Part shown: positions 24,688 to 32,941 of the stretch, in pieces
Position numbering within the stretch: position 1 is the first letter of the stretch
How the letters are laid out: each line of letters starts with the position of its first letter
Assembly (NCBI GenBank): GCA_946414885.1
Contig: CAMKQH010000019.1
Coordinates: forward strand, 1-64,000
Length of the DNA stretch: 64,000 bases
Direction of reading: 5' to 3'
From: an uncultured Lachnospiraceae bacterium
Lineage (GTDB): Bacteria > Bacillota > Clostridia > Lachnospirales > Lachnospiraceae
Translations under genes and position numbers: made by a program
Notes under the pieces: generated by a model
What the model saw: the letters and a program-made list of their open reading frames with translations, nothing else
Told to the model about the DNA's origin: nothing
Database searches by the model: none

Positions 24688-27465
24688 TTATTTAGTGCCC
24701 GCAAAGTCTGCGGCAGAGTCGCCGTAGCGCATCATTGCGTCAAGCAGCTTGTCAAGATTCGTACCATTGTCAGTTCTCATCGAAGCAACATACGACTCGA
24801 TGCTATATCGATAGGTGTTGCTGACCTTTTTGTTGCCCTTCATGACCGTCGCGTAGATGGTCTTCCTCATCTGGCCTGCGTTCAGGTTACCGAAGGTTAC
24901 GTAATAACGACCCTTGTTGTCAATCAAATTACCGTCCGCCGCGTACTCGCCGAGCACGTGCATTCCCTCCGGATCATCCGTCACCACCACGCGAAGGCCG
25001 GAAAGGTTCTCTGCCACATACTTAAACTGCACGTTCACCGCCGACTCAAGATAGAGCGCCGCCAACTCAATGCTCGCCAGGGCGTCCGCCTCATCCACCG
25101 TTGCAAAAAGCTTATCCTTTACGGACTGATAACTCATCTGCGCGGTTACGTCCGTTCCCATGGCGCGCTGCGCCGCGGTGAGGTTCGCGCCTGCCAAGGC
25201 GTTCGTCTTGTAACCCACGTAATTCTGCGCCGCATCACCATAGAGCAGGATGTCTACCAGAAGCCTTCTTAGCTTCGCGTACGCTGCTCCCTGATAATCC
25301 TCCTTGTTTAGCATATTGTAGCAGTATTCCGCAACGGAATACCTGAACGCTTCTCCGGCCACGTCCGCGCCGCTTGCGTTCAGCGCGTGCGGCACCGCCG
25401 TAACCTTGTCTCCCATGTGGTGCGGCGCCACGCGATAGGTAAATTTGTAAAGCTCACCATCCTCTGAATACTCCGAAATCCTGCTCACTTCGTCGTTCAT
25501 TGTCACCAATAGGAACGGATCATGATATCCTTCCATGCTCTCCTTTGGTACCTTAAAGTCAATGGCAATGGTGTCATAAAGCGTTAAGGACTTCTTCGTG
25601 ATCTTAAATGCTGCCTTAGCTTTAATAAAAGAAACAACCTTTGCCGTGCCGCCGCTTCCCTTAACGATTTCGTCCACGATCATTTTATTACCGTTCATGA
25701 AAAATTCCGTGTCATCAGAGAAACCATACCCGTCCTTCGCCTTGTATACGATTATCAAAACATATTGCCCGCCTTCCACAAAGCTTTCGGGGGAAGGATT
25801 CCAGGTCATGCTCTGCACGACGTAGGGGCAATCCGCCGCCTCCGCCCCGCTTAAGGGATCCAGCTCCACCGCCGGAGCTTCGCCCGCCACGGGCTCCTTT
25901 ACGCTGCGGCTGACCGACTCGATCTTAATCCCGTTTTCCGGCAGCGGCGGCTCGTAGCTAAATTCGAAATTCGCGTGGGTTTCGTTCGACCCGGCCAGCT
26001 TCGTTGCAACGGCGTCACCCTTTGGCGTCTTCACGATGCAACGCACCTTGGAATCAAACGAATAGCCCTCCTCAAGCTCCACCTCAAATCTGATGGTATA
26101 GTTTTCATATGGTTGGATCTTGCCTTCCTGTTCCTCATAATATAGAAACCAATTTGCAGGCATGGCAGTCGCGTGACTTTGGCAATCAAGATTAATCTTT
26201 CGGAAATCACTTATGTTTCCTCCTGCAAAAAGCTCCGCATAGTTATCAGGCTCCGCGTTGATCAACTTGATCACAGGTTCCACCTGAAGCGTAACGTAAT
26301 CTGACCTAATGCGGTAATCATTACCGCGTACAACGCAGTATAATCTTTTCCCGTTGAGCCAAGGATCCACTCCCTTTAAGGTAAACTTATTGGAATAATG
26401 ATTTTCAGACCAGGCACCACATTTCATCGCTACGTCATCCCAGGAAAGCTCGATCCCGTTTTCATCCATAAGACGCCAGTCATAGTATTCCGCATTTTCG
26501 GCAGCTATTTCAAATTCGTGAGAGCTTCCCACGTAAGGAAATACGTAACTTACAGGCTGTGATACGATCCTAGGCTTCGTCGGATCCCTAAATTCAACGT
26601 GATTTTCGGCAATACCGCCGGTTACCCTTGAAAGGTCTATCTCCTTGCCATTCACGTACACGGTCGTATTGGGATCCAAGATTTTCTTAAAGATTCCCTC
26701 GGAGTGATCTGATGACGGATTTACGTATGCCATCCACCTACTTCTATTCATCTCTTTTGTGGACCGGATTCTCGCAGTGATGTCCTCATTTGACCAAGAA
26801 CAGTAATAAAAATCAAAAAAATCACCATCATAAATCGTGATCTTACTTGGTTTTTGCGGATCCATGTTACAAACTACAATTTCACTCTTAAAATTACCGT
26901 CATAAATGGTGATCGAACCATTAAAATTCTCTGCTCGAACGCATCGTCCCTCTTTACTAAGTGACCTATAAGTTCCTCCGTTAATCTCCAGTCCCATTCC
27001 GGGGCCCCCGGCGTCACCAAAGGCAAACACAGGCATACGCGGGGTACCCACGTAATCTCCCGCCTCGACTTCTACGTAGCCGCCTCCGACGGTATCATTT
27101 ATCACCAGTTTTCCATGGTCTATGTAAAAAAGACCTGCCTCGTCATATATCTTGACATCCATTCTGTGTCCGGCTAGATCCAGATACATGGTACTATAAT
27201 TTCCGTTAATGCCGCCAACGGAGATCATCTTCTTAGAACCACTGTATGGTTCCAAACATTCCAAATCCGCGCCTAGTCTAAAATAGACTTCTTTCCTGTT
27301 TGTGTTTTGTGCCTGCGTAGCATACTCCGGAAATTCCATGTACTCCGTGATCACGTAAGGATCCGACTGGGTACCCTTTCCTGAAATTGCCTGCACCCTT
27401 ACGCGCGTCACCATCATGACAAACGCCATGCATGCGATTGTGAGCATCATTCTAAACTTCTTCAC
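24688..27465 (-). CDS. Large secreted protein with beta-helix-like part and duplicated C-terminal module
   Basis: A 925-residue protein with a signal peptide (residues 1-26, cleavage likely after VQA). Residues 30-250 contain repeated short strands with glycine turns (LEINGGTYRSL, ITIYDGNF, ITIYDGDF), suggesting a right-handed beta-helix as in pectate-lyase-like proteins. The middle contains immunoglobulin-like repeats. Near the C-terminus, one motif occurs twice: YSVAEYCYNML..LVDILLYGDAA and YSIESYVASM..LLDAMMRYGDSA. No cell-wall anchor motif is seen, so it is probably released or held non-covalently. There is no catalytic motif I can name. A terminator of the upstream gene precedes it, so it is probably transcribed alone. 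Confidence 0.8.
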   Translation of the reverse strand: MKKFRMMLTIACMAFVMMVTRVRVQAISGKGTQSDPYVITEYMEFPEYATQAQNTNRKEVYFRLGADLECLEPYSGSKKMISVGGINGNYSTMYLDLAGHRMDVKIYDEAGLFYIDHGKLVINDTVGGGYVEVEAGDYVGTPRMPVFAFGDAGGPGMGLEINGGTYRSLSKEGRCVRAENFNGSITIYDGNFKSEIVVCNMDPQKPSKITIYDGDFFDFYYCSWSNEDITARIRSTKEMNRSRWMAYVNPSSDHSEGIFKKILDPNTTVYVNGKEIDLSRVTGGIAENHVEFRDPTKPRIVSQPVSYVFPYVGSSHEFEIAAENAEYYDWRLMDENGIELSWDDVAMKCGAWSENHYSNKFTLKGVDPWLNGKRLYCVVRGNDYRIRSDYVTLQVEPVIKLINAEPDNYAELFAGGNISDFRKINLDCQSHATAMPANWFLYYEEQEGKIQPYENYTIRFEVELEEGYSFDSKVRCIVKTPKGDAVATKLAGSNETHANFEFSYEPPLPENGIKIESVSRSVKEPVAGEAPAVELDPLSGAEAADCPYVVQSMTWNPSPESFVEGGQYVLIIVYKAKDGYGFSDDTEFFMNGNKMIVDEIVKGSGGTAKVVSFIKAKAAFKITKKSLTLYDTIAIDFKVPKESMEGYHDPFLLVTMNDEVSRISEYSEDGELYKFTYRVAPHHMGDKVTAVPHALNASGADVAGEAFRYSVAEYCYNMLNKEDYQGAAYAKLRRLLVDILLYGDAAQNYVGYKTNALAGANLTAAQRAMGTDVTAQMSYQSVKDKLFATVDEADALASIELAALYLESAVNVQFKYVAENLSGLRVVVTDDPEGMHVLGEYAADGNLIDNKGRYYVTFGNLNAGQMRKTIYATVMKGNKKVSNTYRYSIESYVASMRTDNGTNLDKLLDAMMRYGDSAADFAGTK

Positions 27466-27561
27466 TGTTTTCCCTCCTATGCCTTATCTTTCCCACGTTC
27501 CAAAGGATTTGCCTAATCCGTTTGGGATAGCATATTTCGCACCTTCCACAAAAGCATTATA

Positions 27562-27591
27562 CAAAAAATGCGGGTGACTTTCATCACCCGC
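27562..27591 (-). terminator. Terminator of the glycoside-hydrolase-like gene
   Basis: An 8-bp stem, GCGGGTGA/TCACCCGC with a 6-base loop, is followed on the minus strand by ATTTTTTG. A TATAAT (27556-27561) adjoins the T-run and may be the -10 box of the next gene, although no good -35 is seen. Confidence 0.85.
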
Positions 27592-27638
27592 AAGAACCAT
27601 TTCAATATATTTATACAACCATTCCATCATTTGTTTTC

Positions 27639-29057
27639 TTACCGAAGCCCTACGCGTCCGGGAACTTCATAGCGGATTCGCATCTGCGGCGCAGACTTCA
27701 GTTCGCTGTAATAATTTGTTGCCCAGTCCGGTGCGTCCGTCTTCGGATTCACGCCGTCCACGGGTGTTCCAAAGATGCGCAGGGGCACGATCGCGGGACC
27801 ATTCAGTCTTCTCTCGAAGAACAGGCTCATGAAATCGATGGTCTTCACGCCCTTCGCCTTATAGAACCACTTTCCGCCGAATTCGATCATGAGGCAGGCA
27901 TCCTCCTCAAAGGTTGCCTCGCAGAACTCCGGCGTTCTCTCCAGATTCACCGGGATCTCCACGCCCTCCGCGTCATCCGATCCGCCCCATCGAAGCTTTG
28001 CCGGGAAAGTCACTTCCTCGCCACGCTTCATGGAAGGCAGGAAGTACGGATCCTGGATCAGCTTCTTATAATCCGCCATCACCGGCTGCTCAATGCCCAC
28101 CGTGTTATTATTGGGATCCTCGATCTCGAGGCCAAGCCTGCCGCGGTCGCGGAACTGATACATGGAGATGCCGTCAAACCAATCGCTGGTGTTATTGTCC
28201 TTAAAATACTCCGCGAACTTCACCACGGCCTCGCCCTGATGGAAAGGACCCGTCACGTCGCCGTCCGTGTTGCATTCCGCCGTGGACATGGGGTTCGTAA
28301 GCCCCGTGATCTCGCGAAGGCGCTTCGCCGTCCCCTCAAAAAGTCCATAGATCTCACGAAGATTGTCCGCCTTGTAGCTGCCGCCGCCAACCTCCGCCAC
28401 GTCATACGGCCAGCCGTAATGGAGCGCGGGATAGCTGTCCGCGGACCAGATATCTGCCGCCTTGTATGCGGGAAGGAAGGCATCCTCCTGATCGATGCGT
28501 CCGTCCGGCTTCACAAATCCGGCACAGAAGATCACCTTCACGTTCGGCGCCTCTTCCTTTAAGATCTTCCGGAATCTTACGAAAAACGCTCCGATCTCCT
28601 CAAAGCTAAATCTCTTGTTATGGGTAAACCAGTTACCCTGACATTCATGATTGATGCGAAGCCGCATGCGGCCGTAATCCGCAAACTGCCTTGCAACGCC
28701 GCGCAGATACTCGTCATCCAGCGAGCAGTCCACCGTCAGCGTAAGAAGCACGTCCTGGCCGTGACGCCGGATGTCCTTCATCTGTTCAAAGGGCTGGCCG
28801 TCCGCACCAAAGGGAAAATAATCGTCATAGGGGTAATCCCACTGGAACTTTACGTCCATGTCCGCGCAGGCCTTGCTGATCCGCTGCGGCCACTGCGCAT
28901 CCTTCGGATACAAGGTGTACATAATGTTAATGCATCTGTGCGGTCTGCCGAGCTTATGCAGAATATAATCCTGATTTACGTACTCCGCGCGTTCACTCCC
29001 GTCCCCTAGATCTAATCCGCACTTGGCCTTTCCAAGCGTTACTCCATATGCTTCCAT
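27639..29057 (-). CDS. Glycoside-hydrolase-like TIM-barrel protein (GH26-like)
   Basis: A 472-residue protein without signal peptide. The block RLRINHECQGNWF (H137-E138) resembles the acid/base motif of clan GH-A enzymes such as GH26 mannanases. E261, in MSTAECNTDGD, could be the nucleophile. Spacing and order fit such an enzyme, and the aromatic-rich C-terminal part could form a carbohydrate-binding accessory domain. I infer an intracellular or non-classically exported glycosidase with unknown substrate. The ATG at 29057 is chosen over an upstream GTG that lies inside the GGGAGG ribosome binding site. It has its own promoter and terminator. Confidence 0.6.
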   Translation of the reverse strand: MEAYGVTLGKAKCGLDLGDGSERAEYVNQDYILHKLGRPHRCINIMYTLYPKDAQWPQRISKACADMDVKFQWDYPYDDYFPFGADGQPFEQMKDIRRHGQDVLLTLTVDCSLDDEYLRGVARQFADYGRMRLRINHECQGNWFTHNKRFSFEEIGAFFVRFRKILKEEAPNVKVIFCAGFVKPDGRIDQEDAFLPAYKAADIWSADSYPALHYGWPYDVAEVGGGSYKADNLREIYGLFEGTAKRLREITGLTNPMSTAECNTDGDVTGPFHQGEAVVKFAEYFKDNNTSDWFDGISMYQFRDRGRLGLEIEDPNNNTVGIEQPVMADYKKLIQDPYFLPSMKRGEEVTFPAKLRWGGSDDAEGVEIPVNLERTPEFCEATFEEDACLMIEFGGKWFYKAKGVKTIDFMSLFFERRLNGPAIVPLRIFGTPVDGVNPKTDAPDWATNYYSELKSAPQMRIRYEVPGRVGLR

Positions 29058-29083
29058 AAGCACCTCCCAATGACATTTTCCTT

Positions 29084-29113
29084 ATTCTACCGAATGCGCC
29101 TCATTTCTGACAA
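29084..29113 (-). promoter_or_regulatory. Promoter of the glycoside-hydrolase-like gene
   Basis: TTGTCA (29108-29113), spacer 18, TAGAAT (29084-29089), minus strand, with the start codon about 27 bases downstream of the -10 box. Confidence 0.6.
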
Positions 29114-29166
29114 CTAACTTTCTTGGCAATCTACCCGATTTTCTTGCCTTCTTGGCTTGGCTAATA

Positions 29167-30627
29167 TTACGTTTTCTCCGTAAGCGGCAACATGATCTCC
29201 AGCGTAAACTGCCCGTCCTGCGCCGTGATGACGCACTCTCCGTCATACTTTCCCACTGCCTCGCGAATGCCGGGCAGCCCAAAGCCATGATTGCCGCGAT
29301 CCTTCTTGGTCGTCGCGATGAGTCCGTTTTCCACGACAATGTTTTCCCTGGCAGGATTCCTCTCCTCGATCAGAAGGAAATTCTGATTCTTCCGGAAGCT
29401 CAGCTCAATCACGGGCTTCCCGCATGCCTGCGCCTCGCGGTCTGCCCCGTCCTTACCTTCCGTCGCAGCCCGGCCTTCCGTAACGTTCTGTCCATCCTTC
29501 GCCATCAAGCCCGCCACCGCCTCAATGGCATTATCCAGCATATTTGCAAGGATCGTGCAGGTGTCTACCGCAGATAATGACACTCCCGTCATTTCCCCTT
29601 CCACCTTCATTTCGATCCCAAGTCTTTCCGCCTTTTGCTTCTTTTCCGAAAGGATGGCATCCGCAATTTCATTCCCCACGTGCACGGAAACGTCTGCCTG
29701 CTCCATCTCTCTCGTCACCTCGGAAAGATACTCCTCCAGCTCCCCGTATTCCTTTCTCCGAAGGAGCTCCTTCATCACGTAGGCGTGGTTTTTTACGTCA
29801 TGGCGGATCCTGCGTATCTCCTGATTTGCCTCGATCTGCTGCTCATAATGGTCCTTTTGGGTCTCCAGATAATACTCGCCTATGAGAATCTTTTTCTGAA
29901 AATACTTTGCCTCCGACTCCCGCACCGCCAGCACCATAAAGACACCGAGAAGCAGGAATGCAAACGCCAGGATCAGAATGTTCCAAATCGCACTCTCTCT
30001 TCCCGTATAAACGATCCGGATCCGAAACATGGCCTGAGTATCATCCGCATATTGGAAGGGATTGATGAACCCCAGGGCTATGTCCGTCAAAACCGCGCTC
30101 AGGAAAACAAACAGCATTGTCTGAAGTGACATGGGCTCTTTCCTTCGCTTTCCAGACAACCTGCCAATGCACCAGACCAAGGCCATGATAATCAGATACC
30201 CCCCCGCATTGACAATGAGAAGCCCCTCTTTCCCAATTCCTGCCAGTTCCCCAATCCCGCGTGCCAGAGCCATGAGCAGCAACAAACTCACCGTAAGCAA
30301 TTCATCAGAAAAGAAAGCAACCAGAAATCCCTTTCCCTTCTTTTCAAGGAGTTGAAAAGGCAGGAAAAAGATCATCATCAAAGACATTAGGCCGCTGACG
30401 GGGACGATCTCTCCATCCGTTTCTCCCAACGCCGGCCTGAGGACCATCGAACCAATGCATCCCATGATCACGAAAAGCAAAAGGATCCCCGCCATCACGT
30501 ATTTCCTTCCGGTCCGCTTCTTTGCAGGAAATCCAAAAAAACGCGTGACCAAGGTCCAACTGCAATACAACGTAGCCAGACCTTCCACGCCATAATACAG
30601 GATATTCTCGAGAATTTTGACTGCCAC
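29167..30627 (-). CDS. GHKL-domain sensor histidine kinase
   Basis: A 486-residue membrane kinase of the AgrC-like class. About six hydrophobic segments fill residues 1-235. A helical linker leads to the phosphoacceptor box IRRIRHDVKNH (H276). The ATP-binding domain has the N-box NMLDNAIEA (362-370) and a G-box in NHGFGLPGI (about 450). There is a low-complexity insertion around residues 375-405 between them. It is followed 23 bp upstream by its response regulator. By analogy the sensor domain would detect a peptide or membrane-active compound. Confidence 0.92.
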   Translation of the reverse strand: MAVKILENILYYGVEGLATLYCSWTLVTRFFGFPAKKRTGRKYVMAGILLLFVIMGCIGSMVLRPALGETDGEIVPVSGLMSLMMIFFLPFQLLEKKGKGFLVAFFSDELLTVSLLLLMALARGIGELAGIGKEGLLIVNAGGYLIIMALVWCIGRLSGKRRKEPMSLQTMLFVFLSAVLTDIALGFINPFQYADDTQAMFRIRIVYTGRESAIWNILILAFAFLLLGVFMVLAVRESEAKYFQKKILIGEYYLETQKDHYEQQIEANQEIRRIRHDVKNHAYVMKELLRRKEYGELEEYLSEVTREMEQADVSVHVGNEIADAILSEKKQKAERLGIEMKVEGEMTGVSLSAVDTCTILANMLDNAIEAVAGLMAKDGQNVTEGRAATEGKDGADREAQACGKPVIELSFRKNQNFLLIEERNPARENIVVENGLIATTKKDRGNHGFGLPGIREAVGKYDGECVITAQDGQFTLEIMLPLTEKT

Positions 30628-30650
30628 GCCCTACTCCATCCTTCCTCTCC

Positions 30651-31361
30651 TCACCTTGCGCTCTCGCGCACGTACCTAAGGAGCGCTTCCTTAAACGCCG
30701 CCATTTGGCTCCGGCTCACGCTAAGCACGTCTCCATTTGAAACAAAGACCTCCATGCCGTGATTCTTTATGACGTGCTGCAGATTCACGAGATATCCCCT
30801 GTGGATCCGCACGAACAAATCCGATTGCTCCGACAACTCCTGCTCCATATCCGAAAGTTTCCTTCGGATTACGTATTCCCGGTCCGGGAGCACGATCCTA
30901 AGGTCATTATTCCGCGCCTCCGCATAGATCAGCTCAGAAAGCGCCACCACCACGTCCTCGCCCTCACAGCGGATGAGGATGCTCTTGCCTCGCTGGATCA
31001 ACGTCCGAAGGTCCGTCAGGGTCTGCAGGAGCTTTTCCCTGCGCAGGGGCTTTCCCAGAAAACGAAAGGCCGAAACCTCATATCCCTCCATGGCCATCTC
31101 CACGTGGCTCGTGAGAAAGATGATCGGCGCCGTCACGCCCAGTCTTCGAAGCCCGGCGGCAGCAGTCATGCCGTCCGTCTCCTTCATCTCGATGTCCAAA
31201 AAAAGCGCATCAAAAGTGACGCCCTTCCCTGCAGCCTCCAGGATTTCCTTGCCATCCTGATACTCCTCGCAGGTCAGGTCCAGCCTTCCAAAATATTCAT
31301 ACAGAGCCTCGGACAGCTCCTTTCGAAAGAGCCTTTCGTCATCACAAATGGCTATTCTCAT
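30651..31361 (-). CDS. LytTR-family response regulator
   Basis: A 236-residue two-domain regulator. The receiver has the acidic pair D7-D8, the phosphoacceptor D56 (ALFLDIEMKETDGM) and the conserved lysine in FLGKP (K104). The C-terminal LytTR DNA-binding domain covers about residues 130-232 (YAEARNNDLRIV, then FVRIHRGYLVNLQHV). Its ATG overlaps the stop codon of the preceding gene as ATGA, showing translational coupling. LytTR proteins bind pairs of short direct repeats about 21 bp apart. A matching pair is found at 37615-37645. Confidence 0.93.
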   Translation of the reverse strand: MRIAICDDERLFRKELSEALYEYFGRLDLTCEEYQDGKEILEAAGKGVTFDALFLDIEMKETDGMTAAAGLRRLGVTAPIIFLTSHVEMAMEGYEVSAFRFLGKPLRREKLLQTLTDLRTLIQRGKSILIRCEGEDVVVALSELIYAEARNNDLRIVLPDREYVIRRKLSDMEQELSEQSDLFVRIHRGYLVNLQHVIKNHGMEVFVSNGDVLSVSRSQMAAFKEALLRYVRESAR

Positions 31362-32065
31362 TCCATTTTCCCCAAAAGCTCCTCAAAGAGCCCAGTTCCC
31401 TCATAGAATGCCTTCACGTCGCCGTAAACCCGGCGAAGCTCGTTCCATTTATCTTTATAAAGCGTCATGACGGGACGCATCTTCACGCAGGCAAGGATCT
31501 TCTTGCGATACGCCTCAAGCTCGTCAAGCACGTCCTCTCCCGGCTCCTCCTGGAAGCTGGCCATCACCTGCTCCGAAAGCTGACGGAACCTCTCCCCGTC
31601 CATGCTCTCCGCCGAGGATTGCAGATACTCCTTCATCTCATTCAAGGCCTTTTCCTGCTTTGCTTTCTTTAAGTTTTCCGCGCTTTGTTCGCCACCGGCA
31701 AGAACCTCCGCCGTCTCCGTCATCTTCCCCTTTTTCAGTGCGGCAAGTACGCTCACGTCGCCCTCGAGCAGGGCCTTGATCCACCTTGCCAGTTCAGGGA
31801 CCACGTACTCGTCATATTCATAGTGCGTCATCGCAAGGCCGTCCGCCTGGTCTCCCAGGGGCGTCTCATGATAATCCTTAATGAACTTAAATTCTTCCTC
31901 GAGCTTCTTCGGAAACGAATACGGCCCAAACATGCTGTCGTAAGAGCGATGCACGTATCCTCCAAATCTCGCCATGATCTCCTGATACAGGCGCTTTAGC
32001 TCCGCCTGATCGAGTTCCACTTCCTGCTTTACCAAAATCGGATCCTGATCTTCTACGTAATACAC
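31358..32065 (-). CDS. Soluble protein of unknown function coupled to the response regulator
   Basis: A 235-residue protein I do not recognise. It looks soluble, highly charged and mostly helical, with a glutamine/glutamate/lysine-rich middle (around residues 130-175) that could form a coiled coil. The start is GTG at 32065, with GGAGG 7 bases upstream. A longer frame reaching 32155 is excluded because it would begin inside the promoter at 32135-32163. It overlaps the response regulator gene by 4 bp, so it is almost certainly made together with the two-component pair and may modulate it. Confidence 0.75.
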   Translation of the reverse strand: MYYVEDQDPILVKQEVELDQAELKRLYQEIMARFGGYVHRSYDSMFGPYSFPKKLEEEFKFIKDYHETPLGDQADGLAMTHYEYDEYVVPELARWIKALLEGDVSVLAALKKGKMTETAEVLAGGEQSAENLKKAKQEKALNEMKEYLQSSAESMDGERFRQLSEQVMASFQEEPGEDVLDELEAYRKKILACVKMRPVMTLYKDKWNELRRVYGDVKAFYEGTGLFEELLGKME

Positions 32066-32134
32066 GTCATTCCCTCCTTCAACCCTTTTTGCCAAATGCC
32101 CATTACGGGGCATCCCGTTTCCTTTCCTAATTCC

Positions 32135-32163
32135 AGTATAGCGAAAAGGGGCCATTGTGGCAA
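32135..32163 (-). promoter_or_regulatory. Sigma-A promoter of the unknown protein / response regulator / kinase unit
   Basis: TTGCCA (32158-32163), spacer 17, TATACT (32135-32140), minus strand. It begins 4 bp behind the ABC ATPase stop codon. An inverted repeat, ATGCCC/GGGCAT (32096-32113), lies in the leader. Confidence 0.75.
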
Positions 32164-32167
32164 GAGG

Positions 32168-32941
32168 TTATGCGATCCGTCCGTTCTTGATCTCCACCAC
32201 TCTCGTGCCATACCTTGCGCACTCCGCCGAGTGGGTCACCTGAAGGATCGTGATGCCCTTCTCCTCATTGATCCGCTTGAATAATCTCATGACCTCCTCG
32301 CCGGAGACGGAATCCAGGTTTCCCGTGGCTTCGTCCGCAAGCAAAATCTCCGGGTTGCCCATTACTGCGCGGGCGATGGCCACCCTCTGCTGCTGCCCGC
32401 CGGAAAGCTGTGCGGGCCATGCCTTTCTCTTTTCCGTAAGCCCCGTAATCTCAAGAATCTCCTTTAGGTCCTTCTCCAGCTCCGAGCGCTTCTTCCCCCT
32501 GACCATGAGCGGCAGGAGAACGTTATCCTCCACGCTCAGGTTCTGCACCAGATTATAAAACTGGAAGATAAATCCGATCTTCTGCAGGCGGATCTTGGAA
32601 AGCTCCTTCTCCTTCATCTTCGTCAGATCCGCGCCGTCGATCTCAATGCTTCCCTCAAATCCGCGGTCCAGCCCGCCAATGAGATAAAGAAGCGTTGATT
32701 TCCCACTGCCGGAAGCTCCCATCAGAGACACAAACTCGCCTTTTTTGATCTCCAGATTCACGCCACTTAACACCTGCGTGCGATTCTCTTCTTTTCCAAA
32801 GCTCTTGCTTACGTTATTCACCTTGATCATACCCTTGTCTCCATCCTTCCTCTCCACGCTCACGTTCTTATCCTGATTCCTCTTCGCCAAAATGGCCTTT
32901 TCCTCATCCTTATTCATAATCTTATTCCTCACGTCACTCAT
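32168..32941 (-). CDS. ABC transporter ATP-binding protein (MacB/LolD type)
   Basis: A 257-residue ATPase. It has Walker A GASGSGKST, the signature LSGGQQQRVAIARA, Walker B ILLADEATGNLD and the switch histidine in QVTHS. The LSGGQQQRVAIARA plus DEATGNLD pattern is that of the MacB/LolD/BceA-like exporters and mechanotransmission systems. The gene overlaps the permease gene by 8 bp. A charged N-terminal extension of about 37 residues precedes the normal start of the domain (MIKVNNVSKSF), so an internal start there is possible. Confidence 0.93.
   Translation of the reverse strand: MSDVRNKIMNKDEEKAILAKRNQDKNVSVERKDGDKGMIKVNNVSKSFGKEENRTQVLSGVNLEIKKGEFVSLMGASGSGKSTLLYLIGGLDRGFEGSIEIDGADLTKMKEKELSKIRLQKIGFIFQFYNLVQNLSVEDNVLLPLMVRGKKRSELEKDLKEILEITGLTEKRKAWPAQLSGGQQQRVAIARAVMGNPEILLADEATGNLDSVSGEEVMRLFKRINEEKGITILQVTHSAECARYGTRVVEIKNGRIA

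Noticed and set aside
31358..32155. Longer start, at 32155, for the unknown protein next to the response regulator
   Set aside because: That start would lie inside the promoter. The GTG at 32065 has an ideal ribosome binding site.
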